Of a DNA stretch of 64,000 bases, positions 12,196 to 24,080 are shown one piece after another (position 1 is the stretch's first letter; each line of letters starts with the position of its first letter). The stretch covers positions 114,413,600 to 114,477,599 of the forward strand of contig OW121744.1 of assembly GCA_933228675.1 (NCBI GenBank), written 5' to 3'. Under the pieces are notes generated by a model that saw nothing but the letters and a program-made list of their open reading frames with translations, was not told the DNA's origin and did not search any database. Source of the stretch: Stomorhina lunata (lineage: Eukaryota; Arthropoda; Insecta; Diptera; Rhiniidae). The position numbers were made by a program, and so were the translations under genes.

Positions 12196-13561
12196 GTCTG
12201 GATCGTTTTTTTTTTAAGTTTCTACTTTTTTGGTTGTAGCATCTCTAGTGTAAACACATCATTAATTACATATATGAATTTTCTATAACATTATTAACAC
12301 TTAAATAATTCCCCATGTTTAAAAAAATACTTTGTTAACAATTTTACACAGATTTGATGTCGATATATATAAAATACAGTCAAAACTCTCATAACCAGAT
12401 GACCCACAGTCCCAGCGACCCCACTTCTTATAACCAGACAAAAATGGTTATAAGACGTGTCTGTTTAAAAGAGACCCGGTTATTGGAGGGGTTCGGTTAT
12501 GGGAGTTGTCCGTTAGCAGAGGCTTCACTGTTTATGTATCAGAACAATCTATAGATAATCTTACATACACATTTTCAATATATTACTAATATTCTTATAC
12601 TAACATTCTTACATATATAGCAAAAAACGCAAAATTGTCATATAAAAGCAGAAAGACTATTTATGACCAAGGAAAAGGTTAAATAAAATAACAATAGAGT
12701 CCAAAATTATTTGGAAAGGTTCGAAATAAACTTAATGTGTAGTAACATTTACAGATTTGACCTCTAACATTAACGATATAAGTCCAGATATTTGTTACCG
12801 AAATATTTGATATACACTTTCCTTAAAAAAGTTACTTAAATCAGGTTGTCCTAACCCATATTTGTATCGTTCTTATGGGAGAACTCGCAGCACTTATTCG
12901 CTCACTACTTTAACGGATATTGTTTGTTGTTGTAACTGCGATATTATTGTTAATATCGCAGAAGTGGCATTCCTTGGTCGGAATTCTAAGATTTCCGAGT
13001 CGCTCCGGTACAAAGAACCGGCTGCCGTGGGAACGGCATGTTAACGAATGTTAACATAGTTCAACAGGTAATACCACGTGTAAGTCAGTGTCCACATTTG
13101 AGGTGAAGAATAGACCAGATTAAGTCTGGGCTTTCCAAGTTAAGACCAATCCGAATCGTTGCTTGTTATCCAACATTCCCGACAAAAAGTAATTTCTTGG
13201 GTATGAGAAAGATGTCGCAAATTGTGTGTCGAATTTACTCATGCAGGAATGTTTGAAGTTATTCCAAAGCAATATAGAGTTTTTGTGCGGTATTTTAACC
13301 CTAAACGAAACGTGGATCCACCACAACACACCGAAGACCCAAGAGCAGTTAAAACAGTGGGTTTCTCAATGTAAATCGGCGCCAAAGAAGGCATGGAAAA
13401 GAGACGAAAACTATCAAACTACTGTTAGGCTCAAGGTTTTGACGATTGACTTTCGGAAAGCTGTGTGAAGGAGGTGGAAGCTATCAAACATCGATAGGAT
13501 AGAACAGTTACCAATCAAAAATGAAATTTAACTACATAGGAGATACCCATCTATATAGAAG
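12196..13561. repeat. Nest of repeat fragments between the two opposed copies
   Basis: At 12375-12530 a stretch rich in GGTTATAAG/CTTATAACC words looks like a Tigger/pogo-type terminal piece, which is weakly supported. At about 12846-12920 and 13045-13185 lies a repeat also found at 16110-16420 (inverted) and 23060-23290. It is interrupted at about 12922-13040 by a second repeat, rich in TTGTTGTTGTAAC and ATATCGCAG words, which also occurs at 32340-32457. A mariner fragment follows (listed separately). Nested insertion explains the order. Confidence 0.6.
13226..13468 (+). pseudogene. mariner transposase fragment
   Basis: An 80-codon open stretch reads through the middle of a mariner transposase: ECLKLFQSN, then the conserved NETWIHHNTPKTQEQLKQW block, then SAPKKAW. 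The family has the catalytic aspartate at the first position of DETWIHH, where this copy has asparagine. The HTH region and the rest of the D,D34D catalytic core are absent. The fragment is therefore dead. It lies between two opposed copies of another repeat. Confidence 0.85.
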
Positions 13562-14373
13562 ATCTTAGTTATATCCTTCACCACCATATGTGAAAAGGGT
13601 ACATTGGGTTTGTGCTGATGTTTGTAATGCATAGAAATATTGGTCTGAGACCCCACCTTTTAGTATACCAATCGACTCAGAATTACTCCCTGAGTTGTTT
13701 TAACGATGTCCGCCCGGCAGGCTGGCCGGTTATCCATGAAAGCTTGTTATCATTCTACAGTTCGTAACTTTAAAGATAATTTGATGATAATAATTTGGCA
13801 CAGGCTCATATTTTGGTCCAAGGACAATCCCTATTCTTTTTGGGCTAAATCAGATTACTATTTCGGGTACCTGCCATAGGGATGCCTTCCCGGAATAGGG
13901 TTTTTGGTCCTTTACAGCCACAACATTTAGTTGTATTTTAATAATATTCAGCACAAGTATTGCTTATCATAACCTTAATTAGTGTTCTTAAATTTGTGGA
14001 AATCGGGCAGTTTTTAATCATGCCTCCCATGCAAGACTCAAAAGACGTTTATATACACATAAAAGCACAAAAACGTTAATAACTCTAAAGATAAATGCAT
14101 TTGATTACTTAAACTTTGCACAGATAAATATTTTATAAATATGAACCAATTACCAAAATTTGGTAACAATCGGTCCACAATTGACCCTAGCTCCCATATT
14201 AGGCCCTTAGCCGGAAATTATATAAATCTCGAAATTTTGAAAAAATAGCATATAGTATATGTATGTCTCTAAGACTTAAGGAAAACTTGTTTAATTGTTG
14301 ATCCATATTGGACCTTAGTAGTGAAGGGTATGATATAGTCGGGCTTGACCGACTATAGCTTTTCTTACTTGTT
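13562..14373 (-). mobile_element. Interspersed fly repeat, copy 2 (inverted)
   Basis: Read on the minus strand this begins AACAAGTAAGAAAAGCTATA at 14373 and ends at the GTGAAGG near 13562. It parallels copy 1 along most of its length, and the last 64 bases form a terminal inverted repeat with 11412-11475. The pair encloses about 1.4 kb of other repeats, so the whole 11412-14373 could fold back or move as a unit. Confidence 0.7.
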
Positions 14374-15482
14374 GAATATTGAACTAGATAGAAGACATTC
14401 AACTGGATACTGAAATAGATGTAAAGCTTTTAATGGTTTTAGAGTACGAAGAAGAATAAAGTTTGAGATATCCGTTGAAATAACTTTGAAAACATTTGAT
14501 GAAATCTTTTTCTTTGCAATCTGTATAATGTCATTCTTGAGAAACCTCAACATTAATCGAATGGAGTTCTTAAAGATAACAAAGGTCAATTCAGACAAAT
14601 AAAAATACTTGATTATAACTTATTATTGGAACTTTTTTCAAGGACAAAGAAATTATCAATTTATAATTATGGGAAAAGTTTGTTGTGGAATGAGGTCTTT
14701 AAAAATGTATGTATGGAAACAATACCTTATGTATTGTTTCTCAAACATATCACCATGGTGAAGTGTACAAAAAAAAAAAAAAAGACAAGGATTTGACTTA
14801 TTATTGCCATACACTGTATTTTTGACAAATTAGGAAATGTTATAATAAAACAAAAACTTTTACTTTTATGCGCTGGCTAATGACAAGCAGGGAGACAGAC
14901 ATAGTGACACCCCAGTTTTGGATATGACCATATGTACCCGGTAAGTATGTAAATAGAATTGTATTTGTATGTTGTATTTGTAGGCCTTTAAAATACTGTA
15001 TTAACTTTTATTTAACAAACATTTCTTTTAAGTAGAATTTTTAGTTTTACACAGAGAACGAAACGGAAAGCATCGTTAAATCGGTTATAGGCTACAAGAA
15101 ATACCCGTTTCATATTTCAGGATATTGAAAGCATAATTCATTCTAATTCGTTGGATCAAGAAAACTAAACATAAAAAACTTTGTGTGTAAGTTCAAAAAA
15201 AAAAAAAAAAAAAAAAATAAAAGACAAGGACTAAAAGGAATTTGGCTATAAATATTGTATTACATAGTTACATATAAGTATATTCTTGAATTGATGTAAA
15301 TTATAGATAAATGAACTAAAACATGATTTTCTATCACTCCGAACAATTTAAAAATAACTATTCTAAGTTTTATTGTTTACAAACATTTGTCGTTTAAAGG
15401 GATTTGAGGTGATCAGGGGAACCAGAAAAAAATTTTTTTTTTCAAAATATCAATGAAATCCTTTAGATTACGAGGGTATAGT
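14374..15482. other. Intergenic AT-rich DNA with a poly(A) run
   Basis: No gene recognised. There are two A-rich runs, at about 14769-14784 and 15195-15217, each followed by the word AAGACAAGGA. They may mark the tails of two old retroposed copies of one sequence. Confidence 0.4.
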
Positions 15483-15490
15483 AATAAGGG

Positions 15491-16078
15491 TAGCGATGCC
15501 AACTCTACCACTTTTTTAGTAGATCTACTACTTTTGGGTATCTTTCTACACTCTACCACTTTTTAAGTAGAATCTACTACTTTTTTAAGTTTTTTCAAAA
15601 TTGTGTTAAATCAATTTTTCGTTACCAAAAATGCAACATTGAACACCTGTTTCAAAAAAAATATATATTTTTTGTAACATGTTTTTCATTTTAGATTTAT
15701 GCCCCTAAGATTGCAGTGAATTGTATTAGGAATGGAAGCTTTTAAGAAATATAACTTTTCATTTCTCTCTAGAAGAAAATATACATACGTGTTGAACATT
15801 TCTGGCAGCATGTTTCTAGAATAATAAAGGTGACAAAGAACAAATGTTTCCTTTGACACAAAAATTGCTTGTGCTTTCACATAGTAGTGCCAATGTTAAA
15901 AGACTATTTCGGCAGTTAATTAACTTAAAAATTATAATAGGAATAAACTTTCTGCTAACACTCTTCAGGGAGTGTAAATGCTTACAGATCTACTACTTTT
16001 TGAAAATAAATTTTGTGTAATCTACTACTTTTTTATGTCGAATCTCCCACAAAGTGAAATTTTTGGTTGGCATCACTG
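15491..16078 (+). mobile_element. Non-autonomous hAT transposon with 8-bp target duplication
   Basis: The ends are TAGCGATGCCAAC at the left and GTTGGCATCACTG at the right, an inverted repeat with a canonical hAT look. The element is flanked on both sides by the same 8 bases, AATAAGGG (15483-15490 and 16079-16086), the duplication size of hAT. Inside, TCTACTACTTTTT-type words recur near both ends like subterminal transposase sites. At about 15856-15927 the plus strand reads LSHSSANVKRLFRQLINLK, the remains of the hAT C-terminal dimerisation domain. The 588-bp size shows an internally deleted copy. Confidence 0.88.
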
Positions 16079-16109
16079 AATAAGGGCTTGACTTTTTTTA
16101 ATTTAATGT

Positions 16110-16420
16110 TTCCGGGTGATGTAGGGGATGTTGGATACCAAGCAACGCTTCTGATTGGTCTTAATTTGGTAAACTTAAAAGATTAATTTCTTGTTGTACG
16201 CAATATTCAAGAAAATAAATAAAATAAATAAATAAAAAATAAGCCCAGTCTTAACCCGGTCTATCCCTCATCTCAACTGTGGACCTTGACCACCTCGTGG
16301 TATCGTCTGGTTAGCTACCTTAACACCCGTTAAAGTAGTGAGCTAACAAGTGCCGCGAGCTTTCCCATGAGAACTATATAAATATGGCTTAAGACGTAGG
16401 GCTAGTAACCCACTCCTGGA
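16110..16420 (-). repeat. Interspersed repeat, inverted copy
   Basis: This is the reverse complement of the sequence at 23060-23290. Shared words include TTGGTATCCAACATC, AAGTCTGGGCTTA and CACCTCGTGGTATC-like forms. A third copy lies at 12846-13185. The family is unidentified and non-coding as seen. The copy starts only about 30 bp right of the hAT element. Confidence 0.65.
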
Positions 16421-16655
16421 AAAAACAATTACAATTGAAGCGCATGAAATTCTAAAATAATTCGGCCTTTGATCTAAATAGGTTGTAAATATAGGCCATT
16501 TAAGTAAGTCTCTTAATCGGGAAATACAAATTAAATACTTCTGCTGACATGCTGCTGTAAGTTGACTTCTGTCTAGATTTAAACAATCTGAGTCATTTAG
16601 TTTCTACTTGACAGCCGTTAATAACAGACTGCCTAGCATTTTGATAAGAAAATAA

Positions 16656-16920
16656 AGGGTTTTCAATAAGAGTCTTCTTCTGTTATCCTTGACTGCCAGT
16701 GGAGCATAGGGCCTCAGCTACAAAAGTTTTTTTTTAATAAAACAAAAACGGTTTTGGATATCAATGAAATTCTTTATTCCTGTTAAAGCACGTTTAATGC
16801 CATTATGTATGGAACTCTTTTTCATGGCCACCACGGGTACACCCAATTCTCGTCGGTTTTCAAGCATAACATAGACTTGACGCAGCCCCACAGAAAATAG
16901 TCAAACGACTGGACCATTTC
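16656..16920 (-). pseudogene. Tc1/mariner-type transposase C-terminal fragment
   Basis: The minus strand reads SFDYFLWGCVKSM at about 16875-16912, matching the FFLWG block that follows the last catalytic acid region in Tc1/mariner-like transposases. A frameshifted RGGHEKEFHT downstream resembles the usual C-terminal end. Stops and frame changes show a decayed copy. The left edge at 16656 is set loosely. The words around 16674-16716 recur at 47968-48008. Confidence 0.5.
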
Positions 16921-18085
16921 GTGAGATAACACGTTCTCCGAACTTGATTTTAAAATATATTATTGATTAAAAATATTTTATTTAACGCTTAACAGACATG
17001 GGGACTAAAATGACCCAACATTTTTTTTTCGAAAATTTATGAAGGAAAACCCCCAAGATTGTTTTACAGCTTAAGTGATGACAACAGATTTAATAAAATT
17101 AATCACTAAAATAAACCAAACATTTAAATTTTCGAAAAAAATTTAGTCATTTTTAATAAAACAATATAACCGTTCTTAAAAATAACTATTTTTATTAATC
17201 AAGGTCGAAATTCGCCACTAAATTTATAAAATTTCGTATTCTTGCCACTGAAAATCCAAAATTTGACCTTTGACCCCGATAAAAAAAGGGTTAAGCTCAA
17301 CCAATATCAAAGAAAGTTCTAGTGGACATTCCTCAATGACTAGGCAATAAAATTCAGTATTAGTTTTATCAAAAGAAAACTTAAATAAAATTTACTATGC
17401 ATCTACTTGAATAATGTCTAAAAATTTACTTTTTCGCGAAATTTTTCGATTTTAAGGCGCAGGTACGGCGAAACCATATGAGATATTAAATTGAACTTTT
17501 TCGGATTTTATTACCGCATCTATCTACTTTAACATGCCGATCAAAAATTTTGAAATTTTGAATATTTTTTTAACAAAATTTTCTAAAACTTAAAAAGTGA
17601 GTTTTTAAACGGTCCTTAAAAAAATTACCATTTTCCAGTATAAAAAAACTATGTAAATTTAACTATATTTTAATAAATTTAAACTATTTAATACTTATAA
17701 GTCTTTACATGATAAGGAAAGTCTTTCTTTGTAATTTCTGTACTCTGAAAATAGTTTTTTTGCTGTATATCCTTAGGCGTGTTGAAAAGGACGCGAATTT
17801 TCTGGGGCAAATTGCAATAACTTAAAAACTACTCCATGGATTTCTAGTTTTTATAACTCTAATCAAAGCTGATTAAGTTGTCTTCTACATCCAATTATTA
17901 ATTTTACCAACAACATATCTTTATTGGTTAAAATTTACCAAAAAACGAAAAAGTCTAATTTTCCCCCATACGAATGGGTCCTAGAAATAAATGTCCAGTG
18001 CGTCACCTCAGGACATTGACCTAGGAAGACAAAATTTTTTTTCTGAGCTTCTTAGGACGTAAAGTTGTTTTTCGCTCCACCCTAA
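16921..18085. other. Intergenic DNA, unclassified
   Basis: AT-rich but less simple than the arrays. Both strands are full of stops in all frames. It may be an old unclassified transposon. No ends, coding motif or RNA gene was recognised. Confidence 0.35.
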
Positions 18086-18285
18086 TGTCTAAGACTTAGT
18101 CTATGTCTTAGTCTATGTCCTAGTCTATGTCTTAGTCTATGTCTTAGTCTATGTCTTAGTCTATGTCTTAGTCTATGTCTTAGTCTATGTCTTAGTTTAT
18201 GTCTTAGTCTATGTCTTAGCCTATGTCTTAGTATATGTCTTAGTCTATGTCTTAGTCAATGTCTTCGTCTTTATCTTAGTTCATT
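18086..18285. repeat. 12-bp satellite TCTATGTCTTAG, block 1
   Basis: About sixteen units of TCTATGTCTTAG in direct tandem, with single-base variants mainly at the edges. This is the smallest of three blocks of the same satellite. Confidence 0.95.
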
Positions 18286-19494
18286 CTATGCACGGAAAAT
18301 TCGGTTTCCCTGGTTATGATTAAAAGCTTTTTTTATTTGTTTATATTCCTTGAGTACTTATTACTACCGCATTTTTTCCCTGCTATTCATAAACAAGCAA
18401 TAGCAACAGTAAATCTGAGTGTGAATACATGTGTAATAAGAGAGTGTGTGTAAGAGAGAGAGAGTGCATATTAAACAAAATAAAGAGATTTTTTTTGAAA
18501 AGGACATGCTTTCTAAACAAATGAAAAAAGCTGTCAGTTAAGAAGGTATGATAGCATGATTTTTTTTCCATCAGACAGTTTCTCGGTAAAAATGAAAACG
18601 TGAACATTAAAAATGAATTATGCAGTAAATAGTGAAAATAATAAAAATTCTATTAGTTTGATAATGAAAATATTAGAATTAGAGTGTTAGTTTTAAGATA
18701 AAAATACAAATAAAATAAATTTATATAAGAAAATGTAAGAATTATTGAAAAATCAAAAGCATTTAAAGGATAATAAATAAGAATTAAAAGGAAAATTAAA
18801 TATATGTACATAAATTTACAAACATAAGTTCATATATGTAGACAAAACGTACATACATTCCGATATTTTTTTTATATTAAAGTTTGTGTGTAGATAAATG
18901 TTCAAATGTCGGCAATTACCTATTGTCCTTAAGCAAAAAAAATAAATTAAATGAAATAAAACATAAAAATATTAATAAATCTTTTGTTTCAATAAAAACC
19001 GAACAAAAATAATAAAAATTGATTTTAATTGTTTAAAATGTTTAGTGCTTGTGTTATTAATATAAGTAAAAAATAAAAATTATCAGCATCAAAAATCTCA
19101 ATAGAAGAAAAACGCACCTGGCAAGGAGGCACTTTTTTGTAATGAATTTTCAAGTAGCTTTATCGCCTGTTATTTAAGTTTTTTTATTTACTCTTTTATA
19201 TTCGATTGTCATTTTTTGTATGGTTTTATTATTTTGTGCTATTTTTAACTCATAATATTTTGTTGTAAAAATTTTTGTGTGAAATTACAGCAATTATTTT
19301 GTTTCTGTAAATGTCATTTTATGTTTGTAATTACTAAAGGAAAATAATAACAAAAATAAAAAAACCTGTTAGGAACCCTAAAGCTGTGCTCTTAACAGTA
19401 ACCACTTAAGTCGACTTAATTGAATTTATTATGAACTTCAAAATTCAACTTTTAAGAATATATTTAGATTTCTCCATAACTGAAAAATATTTTA
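18286..19494. other. AT-rich spacer between satellite blocks
   Basis: No coding region recognised. Short GT and GA runs occur around 18440-18465. This low-repeat stretch might contain non-coding first exons of the TMEM164-like gene, but nothing in the sequence proves that. Confidence 0.35.
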
Positions 19495-20800
19495 GTCTAT
19501 GACTAAGTCGATATCTTAGTCTATTTCTTAGTGTATGTCTTAGTCTATGTCTTAATCTATGTCTTAGTCTATGTCTTAGTCTATGTCTTGGTCTATGTCT
19601 TAGTCTATGTCTTAGTCTATGTCTTAGTCTACGTCTTAGTCTATGTCTTAGTCGTATGTCTTAGTCTATGTCTTAGTCTTAGTCTATGTCTTAGTCTTAG
19701 TCTATGTCTTAGTATATGTCTTAGTCTATGTCTTACTCTATGTCTTAGTCTATGTCTTAGTCTATGTCTTAGTCTATGTCTTAGTCTATGTCTTAGTCTA
19801 TGTCTTAGTCTATGTCTTAATCTATGTCTTAGTCGTATGTCTTAGTCTATGTCTTAGTCTATGTCTTAGTCTTTGTCTTAGTCTATGTCTTAGTATATGT
19901 CTTAGTCTATGTCTTACTCTATGTCTTAGTCTATGTCTTAGTCTATGTCTTAGTCTATGTCTTAGTCTATATCTTAGTCTATGTCTTAGTCTATGTCTTA
20001 GTCTATGTCTTTTTCTTAGTCTATGACTTAGTCTTTTTCTTAGTCTATGTCTTAGTCGTATGTCTTAGTCTATGTCTTAGTCTTTGTCTTAGTCTATGTC
20101 TTAGTATATGTCTTAGTATATGTCTTACTCTATGTCTTAGTCTATGTCTTAGTCTATGTCTTAGTCTATGTCTTAGTCTATGTCTTAGTCTATGTCTTAG
20201 TCTATGTCTTAGTCTATGTCTTAGTCTATGTCTTAGTCTATGTCTTAGTCTATGTCTTAGTCTATGTCTTAGTCTATGTCTTAGTCTATGTCTTAGTCTA
20301 TGTCTTAGTCTATGTCTTAGTCTATGTCTTAGTCTATGTCTTAGTCTATGTCTTAGTCTATGTCTTAGTCTATGTCTTAGTCTATGTCTTAGTCTATGTC
20401 TTAGTCTATGTCTTAGTCTATGTCTTAGTCTATGTCTTAGTCTATGTCTTAGTCTATGTCTTAGTCTATGTCTTAGTCTATGTCTTAGTCTATGTCTTAG
20501 TCTATGTCTTAGTCTATGTCTTAGTCTATGTCTTAGTCTATGTCTTAGTGTATGTCTTAGTCTATGTCTTAGTCTGTGTCTTAGTCTATGTCTTAGTCTA
20601 TGTCTTAGTCTATGTCTAAGTCTATGTCTTATCCTATGTCTTAGTTTATGTCTTAGTTTATGTCTTAGTTTATGTCTTAGTTTGTGTCTTAGTTTATGTC
20701 TTAGTCTATATCTTAGTCTTTGCCTTAGCATTTATCTTAACCTATAGGTAAGTGTATCTCTTAGCCTATGTTTTAGTCTATGCCTTAGTCTATATTGAGG
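19495..20800. repeat. 12-bp satellite TCTATGTCTTAG, block 2 (largest)
   Basis: More than 100 units of TCTATGTCTTAG. The core at about 20125-20560 is almost perfectly uniform, while the edges carry unit variants, 6-bp partial units and the insertion AGTCGTATG. Because 12 is divisible by 3, several frames stay open. The resulting Leu-Arg-His or Cys-Leu-Ser repeats are artefacts, not genes. Confidence 0.97.
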
Positions 20801-22119
20801 CCTCCACATTTTTAGCTATTTGTAGTGCATCGCATATTCCCTATGTCTGAATTATTTCTACGAAATTTTCTGTTTAGAACCACATGGTATAATTTTTACT
20901 ACAGTAATGGAAGAAAAGCTTTTACAAATTGTTCTGTAGATTGTTTGCGAATGAGTTTTAATAGAATTTATTTTCTCTTTTGTTTTTTCTTAAAAACGAC
21001 GAACTCCACCAAGAGAAAACTTTAATTTTTATTGGCTCAAAGGAAAACAAAAAAAAAAAAATTAAAAAAAAAACAAGAAACTAGTAGTAAGAATTGAATG
21101 AAAAAACACGTGAGTTCTGTTTTTTCCCTTAATATTCGTAAATTATTGTTTTGTTTCTTTTTTTATTTAAATAATTCATTATCTTCAGTTGTTTTGACCG
21201 ACATTTGTAGACAAACAAATTTGATTTCCTGACAACTATAAAACTATTCATTCATCCGACATTTATAGGCTTTAGCTATAACATGCGTCTCTATCATTGC
21301 TTACATACATTTTCCCTCCAAAAATATTTGTAAAAAAGTGGGTGAATGGGTCGTCTTTAAGACCATCCTTTCACTGAATTCTTTATAATTGACACATTAT
21401 TGATTTTCATTTTGATTTTAAATACAAAATTGCGTGACTGCCAACGACTTTAATTGTTTGAATTATCAAAATGATTAAAGATTAAATCGAATGAATCATA
21501 AACACACACTAAAACACCCGTTAGAATGAATTAGTACTATTTTATCGCCTTCCCCCGGGTGTTTTTTTTAGCGGTTTTATGGCCTTAAACAAACTAAATA
21601 TTTTAGTGTCTAGTCGAGTTTCTGATGGAGAGAAAAACAAATTAATTTTAACCTGTTTTTATCCTTTTTCAATCAATTATTTCCGCATTATTTTGTATTT
21701 TGGCATTAGGCCAAAGTTTTGTTATTTATTTAAGGTTTGAGAGGTTAAAGTGTTGGTCGACCGGAGGGAGGTTTTTAGGGCGAGAGGGACTTATTTGTTT
21801 TGATTGTCAGGAAGGATAATGGCTAATTGGCTGCTTAAGACAATTGACTACTCAAGATTAGGTTCTTATTTAGAATAAATTGATTAAATAATAAGGACTT
21901 ATTATTACATATTAATTATGCGCATTAAGTAGGCAAAAAAAGCTTTAAAATATGTATGTATGTAAGGGGACTTAGTTTATGTATTAGTTATTTAATAAAA
22001 TTGTTTGTACATACATATGAATATGTATCTTACAACATGCCCTAATCTATATCATAATTTGTGACTTATATTAATACATAGTCTTTGTATTAGGCCTTGT
22101 GTTATATGAATCATTTCTA
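20801..22119. other. Spacer between satellite blocks 2 and 3
   Basis: No gene recognised. Contains an A-rich run at about 21045-21075 and ordinary AT-rich intergenic sequence. Confidence 0.35.
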
Positions 22120-22891
22120 TATCTTAGTATCTGTGTCAGTCCATATCTTAATCTATGTTTTAGTCTACGCCTTAGTCTATGTCTTGTCTTAGTCTCTCTT
22201 AGTCTATGTCTTAGTTTATGTCGTAGTCAATGTCGAAGTGTATGTCTTAGTCTATGCCTTAGTCTTTGTCTTAGTCTATGTCTTAGTCTATGTCTTAGTC
22301 TATGTCTTAGTCTATGTCTTAGTCTATGTCTTAGTCTATGTCTTAGTCTATGTCTTAGTCTATGTCTTAGTCTATGTCTTAGTCTATGTCTTATTCTATG
22401 TCTTAGTCTATGTCTTAGTCTATGTCTAAGTCTATGTCTTAGTCTTAGTCTGTGTCTTAGTCTATGTCTTAGTCTTTGTCTTAGTCTATGTCTTAGTCTG
22501 TGTCTTAGTCTGTGTCTTAGTCTATGTCTTAGGCTATGTCTTAGTCCATGTCTTAGTCTATGTCTTAGTCTATGTCTTAGTCAATGTTTTAGTCTATGTC
22601 TTAGTCTATGTCTTAGTCTATGTCTTAGTCTATGTCTTAGTCTATGTCTTAGTCTATGTCTTAGTCTATGTCTTAGTCTATGTCTTAGTCTATGTCTTAG
22701 TCTATGTCTTAGTCTATGTCTTAGTCTGTGTCTTAGTCTATGTCTTAGGCTATGTCTTAGTCCATGTCTTAGTCTATGTCTTAGTCTATGTCTTAGTCTA
22801 TGTCTTAGTCTATGTCTTAGTCTATGTCTTAGTCTATGTCTTAGTCTATGTCTTAGTCTATGTTTTAGTCTATGTCTTAGTCTATGTCTTA
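22120..22891. repeat. 12-bp satellite TCTATGTCTTAG, block 3
   Basis: About 60 units. A higher-order pattern is visible: a variant run containing TCTGTG, GGCTATG and CCATG units appears at about 22500-22555 and again at about 22725-22775. This implies a duplication of roughly 226 bp inside the array. The block ends exactly where a MITE half-copy begins. Confidence 0.95.
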
Positions 22892-22995
22892 AGGTAGAAG
22901 GCCAATGCACGCTGCAGGCGGATGCGGACTGCAGTCAGCTGTTTTTGATTTGTCAAATTTGAAGCGGCAATGGAAAAAAGTAGAACAAAGTTCTA
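22892..22995 (+). mobile_element. MITE half-copy
   Basis: Begins GGTAGAAGGCCAATGCACGC and runs through GCGGATGCGG, AGCTGTTTTTGATTTGTCAA and GAAGCGGCAATGG. It matches, in reverse, the right half of the complete palindromic copy at 23883-24080. The missing half suggests truncation or recombination at the satellite edge. Confidence 0.7.
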
Positions 22996-23059
22996 ATAAT
23001 AGAGGGTGGCCGTTTTTATTTTAATTTTAGCTTTTTCATAGTAATTGTTTTTTCCAGGA

Positions 23060-23290
23060 GTGTGTTACTAGCCCGACTCCCCAACCCATACTTTTATCGA
23101 TCTTATGGGGGAACTTACAACACATGTTAGCTCACTATATTAACGGGTATTAACGCAGTTCCCCTAGTGATACCACGAGGAGGTTAGTGTCCACAGTTGA
23201 GATGAAGAATAACCAAAATAAGTCTGGGCTTAGCAAGTTAAGGCCAATCAGAATCTTTGCTTGGTATCCAACATCTCCTACATTACCCTT
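23060..23290 (+). repeat. Interspersed repeat, third copy
   Basis: Same unidentified family as 12846-13185 and the inverted 16110-16420. It runs from about ACTAGCCCGACTCCCCAACC to TTGGTATCCAACATCTCC. Family boundaries can be estimated from the three copies, but no terminal repeats or coding potential were recognised. Confidence 0.65.
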
Positions 23291-23882
23291 TATCGCACTT
23301 TTGCAGAAATAAAAGGGAGCAGGGGAAATGTCTCCCCTCATACAAAATGAATACTTTCATATTTTCAAATATCTTGATATCAAGGTTTAGCTTAAAACTT
23401 GTTGCAACGGATCAATGGTAGTAGTTGGGATAGGATCGGCGCTGGGGATCTTTGTACCCCATACAAATGAAATACTTATGCTATTAAAAGCTTTTATCAA
23501 CGGAATAAGGTTGGGGAGAATTAAGGATCATTTGTACAAATTTAAATCGTTAGAAACATGGTCAATGCCGGGTCTGCACATCTGGTTATGTTATTATTTA
23601 ATTGTGAAAATATTTCCCAATTATAAATTTATAATCAAAAGCTAATAAATATTTGATGTGAAAAATAAGAAAAATTAAAGTTTACCAGCGGTTTTCGATT
23701 CTATTGATGTGGGAAATACCACATTCTTGACATTGTTTCAACATTAGGCTGTCCCTTATAATATACAAATTGAAATTCGAATATCAAACTTATGGTAAGA
23801 TATTTGGGGCCTTTTAAACGACGACCTTAACACACAGTCTTTTACAGATCTTAGATGAATATGTTTTGCTGAAATTTAATTA
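23291..23882. other. Intergenic DNA, nothing recognised
   Basis: A 76-codon open frame at 23415-23645 has no recognisable motif and is treated as chance. No other signal was seen. Confidence 0.35.
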
Positions 23883-24080
23883 AGGTAGAAGGACAATACA
23901 CGCGGCATGCGGTTGCGGGCGGTATTAGTATTGCCAGTCCATTAAATGTGGCAGCACTGAAAAAATCTGCAGCGCGGAAAAGTAGAACTTTGTTCTACTT
24001 TTTCCATTGCCGCTTCAAATTTGATAAATCAAAAAAACAACTGATTGTCGCCCGCATCCGCTTGCATTGGCTACCTACCA
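23883..24080. mobile_element. Palindromic MITE, complete copy
   Basis: The left end reads GGTAGAAGGACAATACACGC and the right end, in reverse complement, GGTAGGTAGCCAATGCAAGC. The arms stay complementary through the GCGGGC stretch and beyond. The element is about 198 bp and non-coding. The half-copy at 22892 is the same family. Confidence 0.75.

Noticed and set aside
19531..22962. Long open frames of Cys-Leu-Ser, Leu-Arg-His or Tyr-Val-Leu-Val repeats (up to 287 codons)
   Set aside because: They are produced by the 12-bp satellite, whose length is a multiple of three. No start context, splice sites or homologous domain.
23415..23645. 76-codon open frame in the spacer
   Set aside because: No recognisable motif, no splice or codon-use support.
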